64,000 bases of DNA, taken from positions 124,001 through 188,000 of the forward strand of contig NZ_JAGGKV010000006.1 of the NCBI RefSeq assembly GCF_017874035.1, read 5' to 3'. Origin of the DNA: Paenibacillus aceris (GTDB lineage: Bacteria > Bacillota > Bacilli > Paenibacillales > NBRC-103111). Positions 43,175-52,731 of the stretch are shown here, piece by piece; positions within the stretch are counted from its first letter, which is position 1, and the number at the start of each line of letters is the position of its first letter. The notes under the pieces are model-generated. The model was not told the DNA's origin, ran no database searches, and saw only the letters and a list, made by a program, of their open reading frames with translations. A program made the position numbers and the translations under genes.

Positions 43175-44032
43175 TTATTTCCCCCCGGAAAGTCTTTTTT
43201 GTAAGATTCGGCTTGGTATGCTGACTAGAAGGTTAAAGATAAGTACGACGATCAAGAGCAGCGCGGCACTTCCCTTGGCAATATCCTTGGCATCCGGAAC
43301 GAGCGCTTCAGCACCTACATACCAGAGATGAACGGATAATGTCTCTCCCATGTTCATTGGGTTGAAATCCGGGAAGAATCGGGAAACCGATAAGCCTGCT
43401 GTGTAAATAAGAATAGCGGATTCACCCAATGCACGTCCTGCAATCAGCGTGATCCCCGTAATCAAGCTAGGCAGCGCCGCAGGAATCAGAACTTTGCGGA
43501 TCGCCTGCCACTTCGTTGAACCAAGCGCTAAGCTTGCTTCCCAATAAGAATCCGGAACCGTACGAATCGATTCTTCCGTTACCCTCACCATTACCGGCAA
43601 ATTCAGCAGGGCTACCGTCGCCGCGCCGCCGAGAATGGAGAACTTCAACCCAAGCAAATTGGCAAAAAGCAAGAATCCAAATAAACCAAAAACGATGGAA
43701 GGTACAGATGACAAAGCCTCAACAGAAATACGGACAAGGTCCGTAAACCAATTCTTTTGCGCGTAAATAGCTAAGTATATGCCTGAAAATAAACCAATTG
43801 GAATGGAGATCAATAAAGACAAGATCAAGACATAGAAAGAGTTGAATAACTGTGGTCCTACACCACCGCCAGCTTTGATCTCCTCCGGTTTACCGAAGAT
43901 GAAATGCCAGGACAAATGTGGAATCCCATCCCCCAAAATACGGATGAGAAACCAAGCCAAGATACCGATAATCACAATACCCGATGCCCAGAAATAAACC
44001 GTAGCAAGACGATCCGTCGTTTTACTTGTCAT
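43175..44032 (-). CDS. pstA: phosphate ABC transporter permease PstA
   Basis: 285 residues with six membrane helices and the binding-protein-dependent permease EAA-type loop ([20 protein letters not shown]). It forms the inner-membrane channel with PstC. Its start overlaps the pstC stop by 4 bp, showing translational coupling. Confidence 0.95.
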   Translation of the reverse strand: MTSKTTDRLATVYFWASGIVIIGILAWFLIRILGDGIPHLSWHFIFGKPEEIKAGGGVGPQLFNSFYVLILSLLISIPIGLFSGIYLAIYAQKNWFTDLVRISVEALSSVPSIVFGLFGFLLFANLLGLKFSILGGAATVALLNLPVMVRVTEESIRTVPDSYWEASLALGSTKWQAIRKVLIPAALPSLITGITLIAGRALGESAILIYTAGLSVSRFFPDFNPMNMGETLSVHLWYVGAEALVPDAKDIAKGSAALLLIVVLIFNLLVSIPSRILQKRLSGGK

Positions 44033-44973
44033 TTCACTTCACTCCTTTTTGCAACGATACGAATAATGATGATTAAGGATAAGGAGATCACAAGTAAAAG
44101 CAGCGCCATCAAATACAAGGCATTGTTCCAAGTTGATCCGTAGCTTGTATTTCCCATGTCCTTCACGATAGCCGTTGTTAATACCGTTGTGGAATCCAGC
44201 AAGGATTTCGGCATTTGCGGCGAGTTCCCGATAACCATAAACACAGCCATGGTTTCACCAATCGCGCGGCCCATACCTAGAATAATCGCCGTTAAAATAC
44301 CCGGCCTAGCTGCCGGCAGCAATACCCGCCACATCGTTTGCCAGCGTGTAGCTCCGAGTGCCAGAGAGGCTTCTTCCAGCCGGCTCGGAAGAGCGCGGAT
44401 AGCATCCTCCGAAATGGAGAGAATAGTCGGTAGAATCATAATCGCTAGTATGATAGAGGCAGGCAGAATGCCGTAAGCGACATCGCCGGTTAATTTACCT
44501 AAGGCTGGAACAATGACCGTCATCCCGATCAGACCGTAAACGACCGAAGGAATCCCTACGAACAAGTCAGTGGCAGGACGCATGATTTCGCGCATCCATT
44601 TGGGTGCAATTTTGGCCATGAACAACGCCCCGGACAATGCTAGCGGTACAGAGAAAACTACCGAAACGAGCGTCATAAGCAGAGTGCTGTATAGAAAAGG
44701 AAACGCTCCGAATTTATTTGAGCCTGGCGTCCAGTCCGTTGAGAAGAAAAACTCCAAAGGACTTACTCCCTGAAAAGTTTTTAACCCTTGCATACCGACG
44801 AATACAATGATGGAGAAAATAATTGCTGAAACAAGAGCAGCACTACCGACAAACACCCATCTCATGATGCTGTCTTGTCTATGTTGTCCTTGGGTCCATT
44901 TAGAAACAATTGGACGACTTTTGTTGTCTGTGTCTGAGCTCGCACTTGATAGTTTGTCTGCTACGGAATTCAC
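44029..44973 (-). CDS. pstC: phosphate ABC transporter permease PstC
   Basis: 314 residues, six helices, with the EAA loop LEEASLALGATRWQTMWRV and the typical GTYGIPSVVYGL-like region (FVGIPSVVYGLIGM). GTG start 44973, with AAAGGGGG about 9 nt upstream. It is preceded by a 179-bp gap after pstS that holds a stem-loop and a separate PhoP-box repeat. Confidence 0.95.
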   Translation of the reverse strand: MNSVADKLSSASSDTDNKSRPIVSKWTQGQHRQDSIMRWVFVGSAALVSAIIFSIIVFVGMQGLKTFQGVSPLEFFFSTDWTPGSNKFGAFPFLYSTLLMTLVSVVFSVPLALSGALFMAKIAPKWMREIMRPATDLFVGIPSVVYGLIGMTVIVPALGKLTGDVAYGILPASIILAIMILPTILSISEDAIRALPSRLEEASLALGATRWQTMWRVLLPAARPGILTAIILGMGRAIGETMAVFMVIGNSPQMPKSLLDSTTVLTTAIVKDMGNTSYGSTWNNALYLMALLLLVISLSLIIIIRIVAKRSEVK

Positions 44974-45061
44974 TGGGTTAATCCCCCTTTATTTAATACC
45001 ACATGCCCTAACATGCATACATTTATGATAGGACATGAATGTCATTGGATCGTTAATGAAT

Positions 45062-45078
45062 TGTAAAGGGAATGTAAA
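45062..45078 (-). promoter_or_regulatory. PhoP box upstream of pstC
   Basis: Minus strand TTTACA-N5-TTTACA, exact 11-bp period, about 90 bp before pstC. It suggests an internal phosphate-controlled promoter for pstCAB-phoU in addition to that of pstS. Confidence 0.7.
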
Positions 45079-45110
45079 AGTTTATCGGAATGTGACTCAA
45101 ATCAGCACAA

Positions 45111-45137
45111 AGAGCGCCCGCATGTTGCGGACGCTCT
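45111..45137 (-). terminator. stem-loop after pstS (attenuator or weak terminator)
   Basis: AGAGCG and CGCTCT pair with an inner CCGCA/TGCGG stem, just past the pstS stop on the minus transcript, followed by a short imperfect U run. It may partially terminate or stabilise the pstS message, giving more PstS than permease. Confidence 0.6.
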
Positions 45138-45152
45138 CGATGGATGAACCCA

Positions 45153-46073
45153 TTATTTTTTAAGCAGATCAGCAGGCAAGAATTTCAGGTCACGAACTTG
45201 TTTACCTTGGAATTCTTTGCTGGAGATATACTCGATGAAAGCTTTAGCTGGATCTTTCGCTTCACCTTTTGTGTACATGTGCTCAACACCGTACAATTTG
45301 TAAGAACCGTTTTTGATGTTTTCTTCGGAGAACGCCACACCGTCAATTTTCAAAGCTTTTACTGTATCATCGATGTAAGGAGTATCTACATAACCAATGG
45401 AGCTGGATTGACCAACTACAGCCGTTTTCATAGCACCACTGTTTTCTTGCGTGATTCCGTCTTTTGTGAAATCTTTGCCATCAAGAATGATGTTTTTCAC
45501 AAGTGTACGGGAACCGGAGCTGTCTGGACGGTGTACAAGCACGATTTTTGCATCGTTACCGCCAACTTCTTTCCAGTTTGTGATTTTACCCATGTAAATA
45601 TCAGCTGCTTGTTGTTTCGTTACATTATCAACTTTTACATCTTTATTTACGATAAATGCGAATGGAGCAATTGCAACTTGGTGGTCAACAAGACCTTTAT
45701 CTTTAAATTCAGCGGCTGGCTCAACGTCGGAGTTACCGATATCGGAAGTGCCATCAGCTACGTTTTTAATTCCTGTGCCTGAACCGCCTGCTGTAACGTT
45801 GATCGTTACTTTCGGGTTCTTTTCCATAAACTCTGTTGCTGCTTGCTTAACTAATGGAAGAAGTGCGCTTGAACCGGAAGCTGTGATTGTACCAGTAAGT
45901 TCTGTCTTAGGCGTATCGGAAGGCTTTGCCGACGCAGTTGCAGCTGTGCTTGCAGCAGGTGTTGGAGAAGCGCTATTTGTTTCTGTTTTAGCTCCGCATC
46001 CAACCAATGACCCCATCATTAATACCGCGGAAAGTGTAAATGTAATCCCTTTTTTCGACATGAACTTGAACAT
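45153..46073 (-). CDS. pstS: phosphate-binding lipoprotein PstS
   Basis: 306 residues. A lipoprotein signal peptide with lipobox LVGC (lipid-bearing Cys26), then a Ser/Ala/Thr linker, then the phosphate-binding PBP fold (GTITASGSSALLPL, NVTAGGSGTGIKNVADGTSDIGNSDV with TxSD phosphate ligands, and IVLVHRPDSSGSRT). It captures phosphate outside the membrane for PstCAB. The ATG at 46073 is 11 nt from AAGGAGG; an upstream ATG is only 2 nt away from the site. Two PhoP-box pairs lie upstream. Confidence 0.95.
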   Translation of the reverse strand: MFKFMSKKGITFTLSAVLMMGSLVGCGAKTETNSASPTPAASTAATASAKPSDTPKTELTGTITASGSSALLPLVKQAATEFMEKNPKVTINVTAGGSGTGIKNVADGTSDIGNSDVEPAAEFKDKGLVDHQVAIAPFAFIVNKDVKVDNVTKQQAADIYMGKITNWKEVGGNDAKIVLVHRPDSSGSRTLVKNIILDGKDFTKDGITQENSGAMKTAVVGQSSSIGYVDTPYIDDTVKALKIDGVAFSEENIKNGSYKLYGVEHMYTKGEAKDPAKAFIEYISSKEFQGKQVRDLKFLPADLLKK

Positions 46074-46164
46074 AGTCAGCATGTCCTCCTTTTATTTTAT
46101 GTTGCTGATCTGGTTAGTTTCGATTTCCTTGTTTGTCCCTCGCAACTAACTTACAAATACATCG

Positions 46165-46214
46165 TAACAATCGAATGTAAATTCCAAACCCAAGAAACGT
46201 AAACGTAATGTAAA
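46165..46214 (-). promoter_or_regulatory. PhoP boxes upstream of pstS
   Basis: On the minus strand TTTACA-N5-TTTACG (46198-46214) and TTTACA-N5-TTGTTA (46165-46181), the tandem TT(A/T)ACA arrangement recognised by PhoP in Bacilli, 90-140 bp before pstS. Confidence 0.75.
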
Positions 46215-46254
46215 ACTTTTTTTATAGGCCTTTTGGTAGATGTGTATGGTTAAT

Positions 46255-46271
46255 TTTACATGTTATTTACA
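46255..46271 (+). promoter_or_regulatory. PhoP box upstream of the chemoreceptor gene
   Basis: TTTACA-N5-TTTACA on the plus strand, 92 bp before the chemoreceptor start. Its orientation fits the plus-strand gene, while the pstS boxes nearby face the other way. Confidence 0.65.
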
Positions 46272-46362
46272 CAATTCGACGCTTTAGTTAATAGAAGCAT
46301 CCTATATTAATAAGTAGAAACAAGAAAAAAATCAGATCTTGTCTATTTATGGAGGGATGAGT

Positions 46363-48384
46363 GTGAGTAGGTTATTCGTTTTCAATATGACCATGCGTTC
46401 CAAATTAATCGTTAGCTTCAGTGGAGTGCTGCTAATTTTTCTAGCTGTTGCCTTTTTCAATCTCCACCAGGTCAGTCAAATCAAACAACATCTAAACGAT
46501 CAAAATGACAAGGTCGCGCTCAAAGTAATGGCACTTGAATTTAAGGAAATGGTTCAAGACATGAACATCATTGCGTCAGGGCTCGAGATCTCGAAGAAAC
46601 CCGAATACATATTTAAATACAATGCAAAGCGTCAACCTTTTAACGATTATGTTAAAAAAATAGGCGATACCGCCGCTACACCCGATCAGCAAAAGTGGCG
46701 CAGCCAATTGATACAAGCCTCCGTAGACTACATAAATAATTTTGATTCTGCTGCAAAAATGATTCAGGTCAATAACGGAACGAGCACAAAAGATTTAGAA
46801 ATAAATCTGATGTATTTATATAATGAATCGCAAGATCTGAAAACGACCATCTTCGATCTCGTCGATAAGTTTTATGTAACCTACACCGAGTCTGCGGATC
46901 AGGCGATCCTTTCCTCCACGAAAGCCCTGGACAGTACTAGTCTGGTTATGATGTACGCATCCGTTCTCGTGCTTGTCATTACCGTCTTGATCGCTTTCTT
47001 CCTTATCCGCTCTTTCGTCCGTCCGATTCAGAGACTGCAAAAGGCTGTTTCTCTAATCGCCGCCGGGGATTTAACCCAAACCATTAATGCAACCTCTAAG
47101 GATGAGCTCGGTCAGCTCAGTCAAAGCTTCGATCATATGATCCTGCAGGTTCGGCTTATGCTTCATACTACGAAGCAGATCGCTTCTTCCTTAAGTGAAC
47201 ACTCGCATGAATTTCATCGATTCTCTCAGCTCACGGCGACCGCCAACACGGATATCCTGAAAGCGATCAATGAAATTTCGAATGGCGCAGATGAGCAAGC
47301 CATGAAAACCGAGTCCAGCTCCCTCATCATCGCAGAGCTTGAAGCAGAAATTCGCGACATTACCGCCTACACGCACGAAATGATTCGCGCAAGTGATGAG
47401 GCCGCAGCAGGCACACTGCAAGGGACAGGTTTTGTCAGGGCGTTAAAAGCCTCGTCCGAACAGTCTCAGGCTGTGCTGCACAAAGTGGATGCAGCTATGC
47501 AGACTCTAGCCGCCAGCTCGAATCAGATTGGCGCCATCACACGTTCGATCACGGAGATATCGACGCAAACGAACGTACTGGCCTTGAATGCCGCGATTGA
47601 AGCGGCAAGGGCCGGCGTGCACGGCCGCGGCTTCTCCGTGATCGCGGATGAGGTTCGTCAGCTGTCGCAGCAAACGAACGACTCGTCCAAGACGATCAGC
47701 GGCATTACGCAGGCGCTGCAAAAGCAAATCCAAGAGCTGCAAAGCTCGCTGTTGGAGGCAAGGGATTCTGCGAATACACAGAATCATCGTGTAACGGACA
47801 CGCTCAGCTCCTTCGAGAGCATCGAACACTCTATGAATGGCATCAAGGAACAGATCGAGCACATTCATCTAAAAATCGAACAAGCGCGCTCCAAGAACGA
47901 TACACTTGTTAATTCTGTTCAGTTCGTAGCGGCGATTGCCCAGGAAACAGCCGCCGGCGTTGAAGAGGTCAACTCAACATCCACTGAGCAGGATGCCTCC
48001 ATCCGCCGCATTGCCGAAGAATCGGATGACATTCTTGCCTTAGCTGAGCAGTTATTTGCGGAGATCAGCAAATTTCAGATCGGTGATACAAGCGTAAATT
48101 CTCGTGAATCTGCTGCTATTGCTGCTGATTCAATTGCAGAAAGTGCTGTTGGTGATAGCAGCGATAATCATGATATTTCTCGCGGCGGTGTTGATAGGGC
48201 TGTCGGGGCTGTCCGTGCTGCCGGAGGTGCTGGTGCTGATGCAGCTGTAAGTGGCGGACGAATCTGGAATGAGCATACAGAGGAAGAACTTGCTGAGAAT
48301 ATGCAGGATGAAGCAGCTGACTCCAATACAAAAACTACTCCTCAAGAAACGAAGGAGAAAAAAGAGCCTGTCATTATAGGGTAA
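46363..48384 (+). CDS. methyl-accepting chemotaxis protein
   Basis: 673 residues. An N-terminal membrane helix (about 14-35), an extracytoplasmic helical sensor (about 36-190), a second membrane helix (about 198-217), HAMP (about 218-270) and a signalling domain with the highly conserved tip [27 protein letters not shown] tail of about 80 residues after the signalling domain is Ala/Gly/Ser-rich then acidic and is unusual. Start GTG 46363 with GGAGGG 6 nt upstream. The gene diverges from pstS and has its own PhoP-box repeat, so a phosphate-responsive chemoreceptor is likely. Confidence 0.9.
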   Translation: MSRLFVFNMTMRSKLIVSFSGVLLIFLAVAFFNLHQVSQIKQHLNDQNDKVALKVMALEFKEMVQDMNIIASGLEISKKPEYIFKYNAKRQPFNDYVKKIGDTAATPDQQKWRSQLIQASVDYINNFDSAAKMIQVNNGTSTKDLEINLMYLYNESQDLKTTIFDLVDKFYVTYTESADQAILSSTKALDSTSLVMMYASVLVLVITVLIAFFLIRSFVRPIQRLQKAVSLIAAGDLTQTINATSKDELGQLSQSFDHMILQVRLMLHTTKQIASSLSEHSHEFHRFSQLTATANTDILKAINEISNGADEQAMKTESSSLIIAELEAEIRDITAYTHEMIRASDEAAAGTLQGTGFVRALKASSEQSQAVLHKVDAAMQTLAASSNQIGAITRSITEISTQTNVLALNAAIEAARAGVHGRGFSVIADEVRQLSQQTNDSSKTISGITQALQKQIQELQSSLLEARDSANTQNHRVTDTLSSFESIEHSMNGIKEQIEHIHLKIEQARSKNDTLVNSVQFVAAIAQETAAGVEEVNSTSTEQDASIRRIAEESDDILALAEQLFAEISKFQIGDTSVNSRESAAIAADSIAESAVGDSSDNHDISRGGVDRAVGAVRAAGGAGADAAVSGGRIWNEHTEEELAENMQDEAADSNTKTTPQETKEKKEPVIIG

Positions 48385-48385
48385 T

Positions 48386-48425
48386 CGAAAAAGGACCTAA
48401 TGGATTTCCCTTAGGTCCTTTTTCG
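48386..48425 (+). terminator. terminator after chemoreceptor gene
   Basis: CGAAAAAGGACCTAA pairs with TTAGGTCCTTTTTCG, a perfect 15-bp stem with a T run. Confidence 0.9.
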
Positions 48426-48439
48426 TGCTCTGTACCCCG

Positions 48440-48580
48440 ATGGCGGAACTAAAAGGCTCTATTTTGGCAAAATTGACTGATTTCTGTTTCGAGTGGGAAC
48501 CCTGGTCCTCTATTTGGCATTTCTATGTTGATTTCGCGGGAATAGCGCCCTGTAGTTCCCTCCCTCTGTTGCTCATTGCG
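48440..48580. repeat. GGAACTACAGG-type palindromic repeat, copy 4
   Basis: It contains GGCGGAACTAAAAGGCTCTA, then GGGAACCCTGGTCCTCTATT, and ends with AATAGCGCCCTGTAGTTCCC, the reverse complement of the arm GGGAACTACAGGGCGCTATT. The last two form an imperfect long palindrome of about 65 bp. Confidence 0.65.
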
Positions 48581-48692
48581 ACTGCTAGTTCGCTTGCTGT
48601 GCCTCTGCCGCTGCCGGATCACTGCTCGTCCCCAGCTCATTGGCGTACCGTTGCTGAATCACTACTGTGTCGCCCCACGCAGACCAGCATCT

Positions 48693-49532
48693 TTAATGCA
48701 CAAATCGGCCCTCCTCCGGCTGCGCAACCTTTTCGAAATTATCAACCAAATACGCCAATTGACTCGTCAATTCTTCCCCGCGCATCGGAGTTCCATGACC
48801 GGTAACAGCTAAGCTGGGACGAAGATCGTTCAGCTTTTTTACAGATTCCGCTGCCGCTTCCCATTCCGTCGTAGAATACTTCGGAGGTCCGCTGATTTCC
48901 TGCGTTTGAAGGATCACGCGGTAGAGTGATTCCTGCTTCACTGTAACAAAAGCATCACCGACAATCAGTGAGCGGTCTTTTTCACGAAAAAGGGAAATAT
49001 GCCCTGGTGTATGTCCCGGCGTGTGAAGCCACTTCCATTCAGGCAGTCCTGGGACGGATCCGTCAGCAGGCAGCATCTTCACATGATTCGCAATGTTGAT
49101 GCCATGATTCGGAAATAGCGGAGAAAGTTCACTAATAAGGCCGCCGTTTACCGTTGCATCCCCTTCGGGATAATTGGCTTTTCCCGTAAGATACGGGATT
49201 TCCAATTCATGTGCATACACAGGCACTTGCCAATGCTCCAACAGTTCCTCAATCGCACCAACGTGATCAAAATGCCCATGGGTCAAAATAATCCCCTCCG
49301 GCTTCGTCTGTGCGCCAAAATGATCTTCCGCCAGCCGAATAATATTGTCCGCGGAATGCGGCATACCGGCGTCAACGAGAAACCAAGTCTTCGTCTTACT
49401 AGTTGGATTGCCAATCAAACATATATTGACGAATTGAATGCAATAGCAATAAATGTCAATGTTCACTTCTTTGCCTTCGCCGCTCGAAACGGTCGTTAAC
49501 GGGATAAATGTATGCTCATAGGTAGAATCCAA
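48693..49532 (-). CDS. MBL-fold metallo-hydrolase
   Basis: 279 residues. Metal motif LTHGHFDHVG (HxHxDH), further ligands in TPGHTPGHISL and VGDAF, and TGHGTPM near the end: the glyoxalase II-like MBL branch. TTG start 49532 with AAGGAG 8 nt upstream. The substrate is unknown. It is followed on the plus-strand side by repeat DNA and has no close cotranscribed neighbour. Confidence 0.8.
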   Translation of the reverse strand: MDSTYEHTFIPLTTVSSGEGKEVNIDIYCYCIQFVNICLIGNPTSKTKTWFLVDAGMPHSADNIIRLAEDHFGAQTKPEGIILTHGHFDHVGAIEELLEHWQVPVYAHELEIPYLTGKANYPEGDATVNGGLISELSPLFPNHGINIANHVKMLPADGSVPGLPEWKWLHTPGHTPGHISLFREKDRSLIVGDAFVTVKQESLYRVILQTQEISGPPKYSTTEWEAAAESVKKLNDLRPSLAVTGHGTPMRGEELTSQLAYLVDNFEKVAQPEEGRFVH

Positions 49533-49676
49533 GCGCTATGCTCCTTTTCAGGTTGATTGCTTTTATCTTCCCCTCTACCCCTTCGGATTATTGGCTGTGT
49601 TGGATACGCGCACGTTAGCCTCACAGATAAGCCTGCTCTACAGCATTATGATAGTCCATGGTCCATACACCAATAA

Positions 49677-49710
49677 TAAAGGCCAAGAACCCTCGGGCCT
49701 TGACCTTTTC
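49677..49710 (-). terminator. terminator of motAB
   Basis: On the minus transcript AAGGTCAAG pairs with CTTGGCCTT (one G-U), followed by a U-rich tract. Confidence 0.65.
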
Positions 49711-49722
49711 TCCCGTATGAAC

Positions 49723-50529
49723 TTATTTTGCAATCTCATCGGTCGCTTTAATGTTGCGTAAGATGCTTACTTCAACCCGGCGGTTTTTGGCCCTGCCGTC
49801 TGTCGTATCATTCGATGCAATCGGCCGGTACTCCCCGTATCCGACTGACGAGTAAGAGGACGGGTCGATTTTACCGTTATTCAGCAGGATTTTCATGAAA
49901 TTGACGGCTCGCTTGGCGCTTAAATCCCAGTTAGTCTCAAAATCAGTCCGGTGTATCGGGATATTATCCGTATGTCCTCCCACCTCAACCTGGTACCCCG
50001 GGTAGTTCGACAGCATGCCGGCCATAGAAACAGCCAGCTTTTGTGAGTCTTGCTTAATCGTCGCCGAGCCGGAATCAAACAGCGCGCGATCACTGATCGT
50101 AATCGTTAATTTCTCGTTATCCAGCTTGGTTGTTAATTGCTCATTCAATTGATTTTCTTTGATGAAAGCATCCATGCTTTTCTTCAATTCTTCCAGATCC
50201 TTTTCTTCCTTTTGCAGCTTGGCGGCTAGTTGGCTATCCGTTTTACTCTGGTCTTTTGCTTCTGGATTCTGGTTCTTGTTATTGTTCTTGGTGGAGTTCG
50301 CCGCATCTTCAATGGGGATCAAATTGGACACCGCGAAGGGTGCTTCCCCGCCCGTGAACGCATTGTTCAAGGAGCGCATAATCGAATCGTATTTTTTCGA
50401 ATCCAACTGACTGGACGCAAACAGAATGATAAAAAGAGCTAGCAGCAAAGTAAGCAAATCCGCATAGGGAATGAGCCAGGATTCATCAACGTGTTCTTCA
50501 TGGTCCTCATGCCTCTTCTTTTTACTCAC
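49723..50529 (-). CDS. motB: flagellar motor protein MotB
   Basis: 268 residues. One N-terminal membrane helix with the proton-channel Asp24 in PYADLLTLLLALF, a plug/linker, and a C-terminal OmpA-like peptidoglycan-binding domain (about 140-260; GHTDNIPI and WDLSAKRAVNFM). MotB with MotA forms the stator. GTG start, overlapping motA by 4 bp with AAGGGG upstream. Confidence 0.95.
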   Translation of the reverse strand: MSKKKRHEDHEEHVDESWLIPYADLLTLLLALFIILFASSQLDSKKYDSIMRSLNNAFTGGEAPFAVSNLIPIEDAANSTKNNNKNQNPEAKDQSKTDSQLAAKLQKEEKDLEELKKSMDAFIKENQLNEQLTTKLDNEKLTITISDRALFDSGSATIKQDSQKLAVSMAGMLSNYPGYQVEVGGHTDNIPIHRTDFETNWDLSAKRAVNFMKILLNNGKIDPSSYSSVGYGEYRPIASNDTTDGRAKNRRVEVSILRNIKATDEIAK

Positions 50530-51320
50530 TGAGGAGCGGCCCCTTTCTCTTCTTCGTCATAGGCCGCGCGATCGCTGTTGGCCACGAAGATCATCATTTT
50601 TTGCTTCACAGAGTTTGCAGAGACGCCGGATTGAATAGACAACAAGCCTTCAACCACCATGAGTTTAATCTCAACTTCCTTCTTGGACTTCTGCTTCAGC
50701 TTGTTAGCAAAGGGGTGAAAAATAACATAACCCAGAAAAATTCCGAACATTGTAGCAACGAAGGCAGCCGAAATCAGATGCCCCAATTTCTCTACTTCAC
50801 TCAAATTACCTAGGGCGGCAATCAAACCTACAACGGCGCCAAGCACACCGAGTGTCGGTGCATATGTACCGGCTTGCGTGAAAATACCCGCATATTTCTT
50901 ATGTCTCGCTTCCATTTCGGCAATATCTTCAAGCAGGACGTCGCGCACGAAATCAGGATCATTTCCGTCAATAATGAGACGCATTCCGCTTTTCATAAAA
51001 GGGTCCGATAACTCTTCGGCTTGTTTTTCAAGAGAAAGCAAGCCTTCGCGCCGTGTGATAGATACCCATTCGATAAACGTATTGATCAGTTCCTTTTTAG
51101 GCATTAATTTCTGTTCGGTAAAAATAATTTTTAATAAGGTCGGAATCTTCTTTATTTCTTCTAATGAAAAAGCAATAAATAGGGCTGATGCGGTTCCACC
51201 GAAAATAATGAGCGCAGCTGCAGGATTTAATAGCGCTACCAAACTTGCCCCTTTCAATACCATACCCACACCAATCGATATAAGCGCTAAAACAATTCCA
51301 ATTAGTGATGATTTCTCCAT
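50526..51320 (-). CDS. motA: flagellar motor protein MotA
   Basis: 264 residues, four membrane helices. Family features: the LKGASLVALLNPAAALIIFGG helical pair at the start, cytoplasmic loop with the charged residues that contact the rotor, and the Pro-rich APTLGVLGAVVGLIAAL segment. ATG 51320 with AAGGGG 10 nt upstream. It begins the motAB operon. I could not find a clear SigD -10 (GCCGATAA) before it. Confidence 0.95.
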   Translation of the reverse strand: MEKSSLIGIVLALISIGVGMVLKGASLVALLNPAAALIIFGGTASALFIAFSLEEIKKIPTLLKIIFTEQKLMPKKELINTFIEWVSITRREGLLSLEKQAEELSDPFMKSGMRLIIDGNDPDFVRDVLLEDIAEMEARHKKYAGIFTQAGTYAPTLGVLGAVVGLIAALGNLSEVEKLGHLISAAFVATMFGIFLGYVIFHPFANKLKQKSKKEVEIKLMVVEGLLSIQSGVSANSVKQKMMIFVANSDRAAYDEEEKGAAPQ

Positions 51321-51657
51321 AATCAAGGCACCCCTTTTCTCTAATAAATGAAGCCAAGTATGACACTCACCATAATTCGACAAAAAAAACCTTCTATGTA
51401 CATAATGATAGGTTTTTATGTTATAAATTACAATCTTTTTCACCGGAAAAATAGGTCTATAGTCATGTATTTTTTGTGAATGATAAGAAATGATGACGAA
51501 ATATGGCGTCCCCCTCTTTCCTAATTTATACTTAAGGAGAAACAATTCCTGCTAAAATCGATATCAGTATTTTAGAGTGACGATGGTATGATCTGGCAGC
51601 CTTTTAGGAAACGCTAGAAATGAAGTAAGCAGTCTTCATACATAAGGAGCGATGAAC
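51321..51657. other. 337-bp intergenic region upstream of motA
   Basis: A+T-rich. It contains an imperfect hairpin AAAACCTTCTAT...ATAGGTTTT (51385-51417) that would lie in the motA leader. I see no supported gene and no strong sigma consensus for either divergent gene. Confidence 0.5.
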
Positions 51658-52521
51658 ATGGAGAAACGTATGTTTGGCCGGACCGGGCAGCAATTTCCTC
51701 TGCTTAGCTTTGGCGCACAGCGAATCGTAGACGAGCACAACTGCACGGAAGAAGAAGCAATTGCGATCGTAAATCGCGCGATTGACGAAGGGATTACATA
51801 TTTTGATACGGCGCCGAGCTATTCAAAAGGCCAGTCGGAAGAAAGGCTCGGCAAAGCGTTAACGCTGCACGGCCGCAGGAAGGATGTCTGGATTGCGACT
51901 AAAACGAATGACCGTACGAGAGACGGTTCATTGAAGCTTCTGGAAGAGAGCCTGAAACGGCTGCAAACGGATCATGTGGAAGAATGGCGCCTGCACAACA
52001 TTATGACGATGGAAGAGCTGGATAAATGCTTTGCCAAAGGCGGTGCTCTAGAAGCGCTGATTGAAGCCAAAGAACAAGGCATGATCAAGCATATCTCCAT
52101 TAGCGGACACACGAATCCTCGTGTTCAATTGGAAGCCATCGACCGGTACCCGTTTGACAGCGCGCTCGTTGCGCTCTCGGCTGCTGACCACCTCGTGTAC
52201 AGCTTCGCGCATGAGTTTCTGCCCAAGGCTAATGAGAAAGGCATCGCCGTTATCGGCATGAAAGTGATGGCGCTTGGCAAACTTGCCCCCTGGTACGAGA
52301 AGGCGCTTCAATACACGTTCTCCCTGCCGATCTCTACATCGATTGTGGGCATGGAATCGATGGAGCAGCTCGAAAAGAATTTATCCATCGCCAAGAGCTT
52401 TAAACCCATGACTGAGCTGGAACAGCTGGCTTTCCTAAAGGAGATTATGCATCTGGCTAATCCAGATGTTCTGCGATGGAAGTCGACCGACTGGGTGTCG
52501 GGAGAATGGTACGTTCGTTAA
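51658..52521 (+). CDS. aldo/keto reductase
   Basis: 287 residues, TIM-barrel AKR. Catalytic tetrad region: Asp and Tyr in YFDTAPSYSKGQSEERLG, Lys in IATKT and His in EEWRLHNI. Near the end, STSIVGMESMEQLEKNL is the usual NADPH-binding segment. The substrate is unknown. ATG 51658 has AAGGAG 8 nt upstream; the ATG at 51652 is only 2 nt away from the site. Confidence 0.85.
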   Translation: MEKRMFGRTGQQFPLLSFGAQRIVDEHNCTEEEAIAIVNRAIDEGITYFDTAPSYSKGQSEERLGKALTLHGRRKDVWIATKTNDRTRDGSLKLLEESLKRLQTDHVEEWRLHNIMTMEELDKCFAKGGALEALIEAKEQGMIKHISISGHTNPRVQLEAIDRYPFDSALVALSAADHLVYSFAHEFLPKANEKGIAVIGMKVMALGKLAPWYEKALQYTFSLPISTSIVGMESMEQLEKNLSIAKSFKPMTELEQLAFLKEIMHLANPDVLRWKSTDWVSGEWYVR

Positions 52522-52540
52522 CAAATAAAAAAACATGAAA

Positions 52541-52582
52541 AAGGAGCTAAGCGGCTTGAATGCGCTTAGCTCCTTGGCTTTT
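52541..52582 (+). terminator. terminator after aldo/keto reductase
   Basis: AAGGAGCTAAGCG pairs perfectly with CGCTTAGCTCCTT, followed by a weak GGCTTTT tract. Confidence 0.75.
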
Positions 52583-52633
52583 GGCGTCAATAGCTACGAA
52601 AGCCCCCGATCTCCAGACTTACTTGGGTGCGAT

Positions 52634-52699
52634 GGGAACTACAGGCCGCTATTTATGCCAACTAGGCTGATTTCAGGAAAATAGAGGATCATAATTCCC
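52634..52699. repeat. GGAACTACAGG-type palindromic repeat, copy 5
   Basis: GGGAACTACAGGCCGCTATT at the left and AAAATAGAGGATCATAATTCCC (read as two halves) at the right form an imperfect 66-bp palindrome. It lies between the AKR terminator and lutC. Confidence 0.65.
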
Positions 52700-52731
52700 T
52701 TTCATAAGCGAACATGTCCATTATTCGTAAG

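Noticed and set aside
48581..48692. Open frame of about 36 codons continuing in frame after the MBL stop codon.
   Set aside because: It has no start of its own and no family support, and the MBL protein is complete at its TAA.
51321..51600. SigD flagellar promoter before motA.
   Set aside because: No TAAA-N15-GCCGATAA-like pair could be found on the minus strand.
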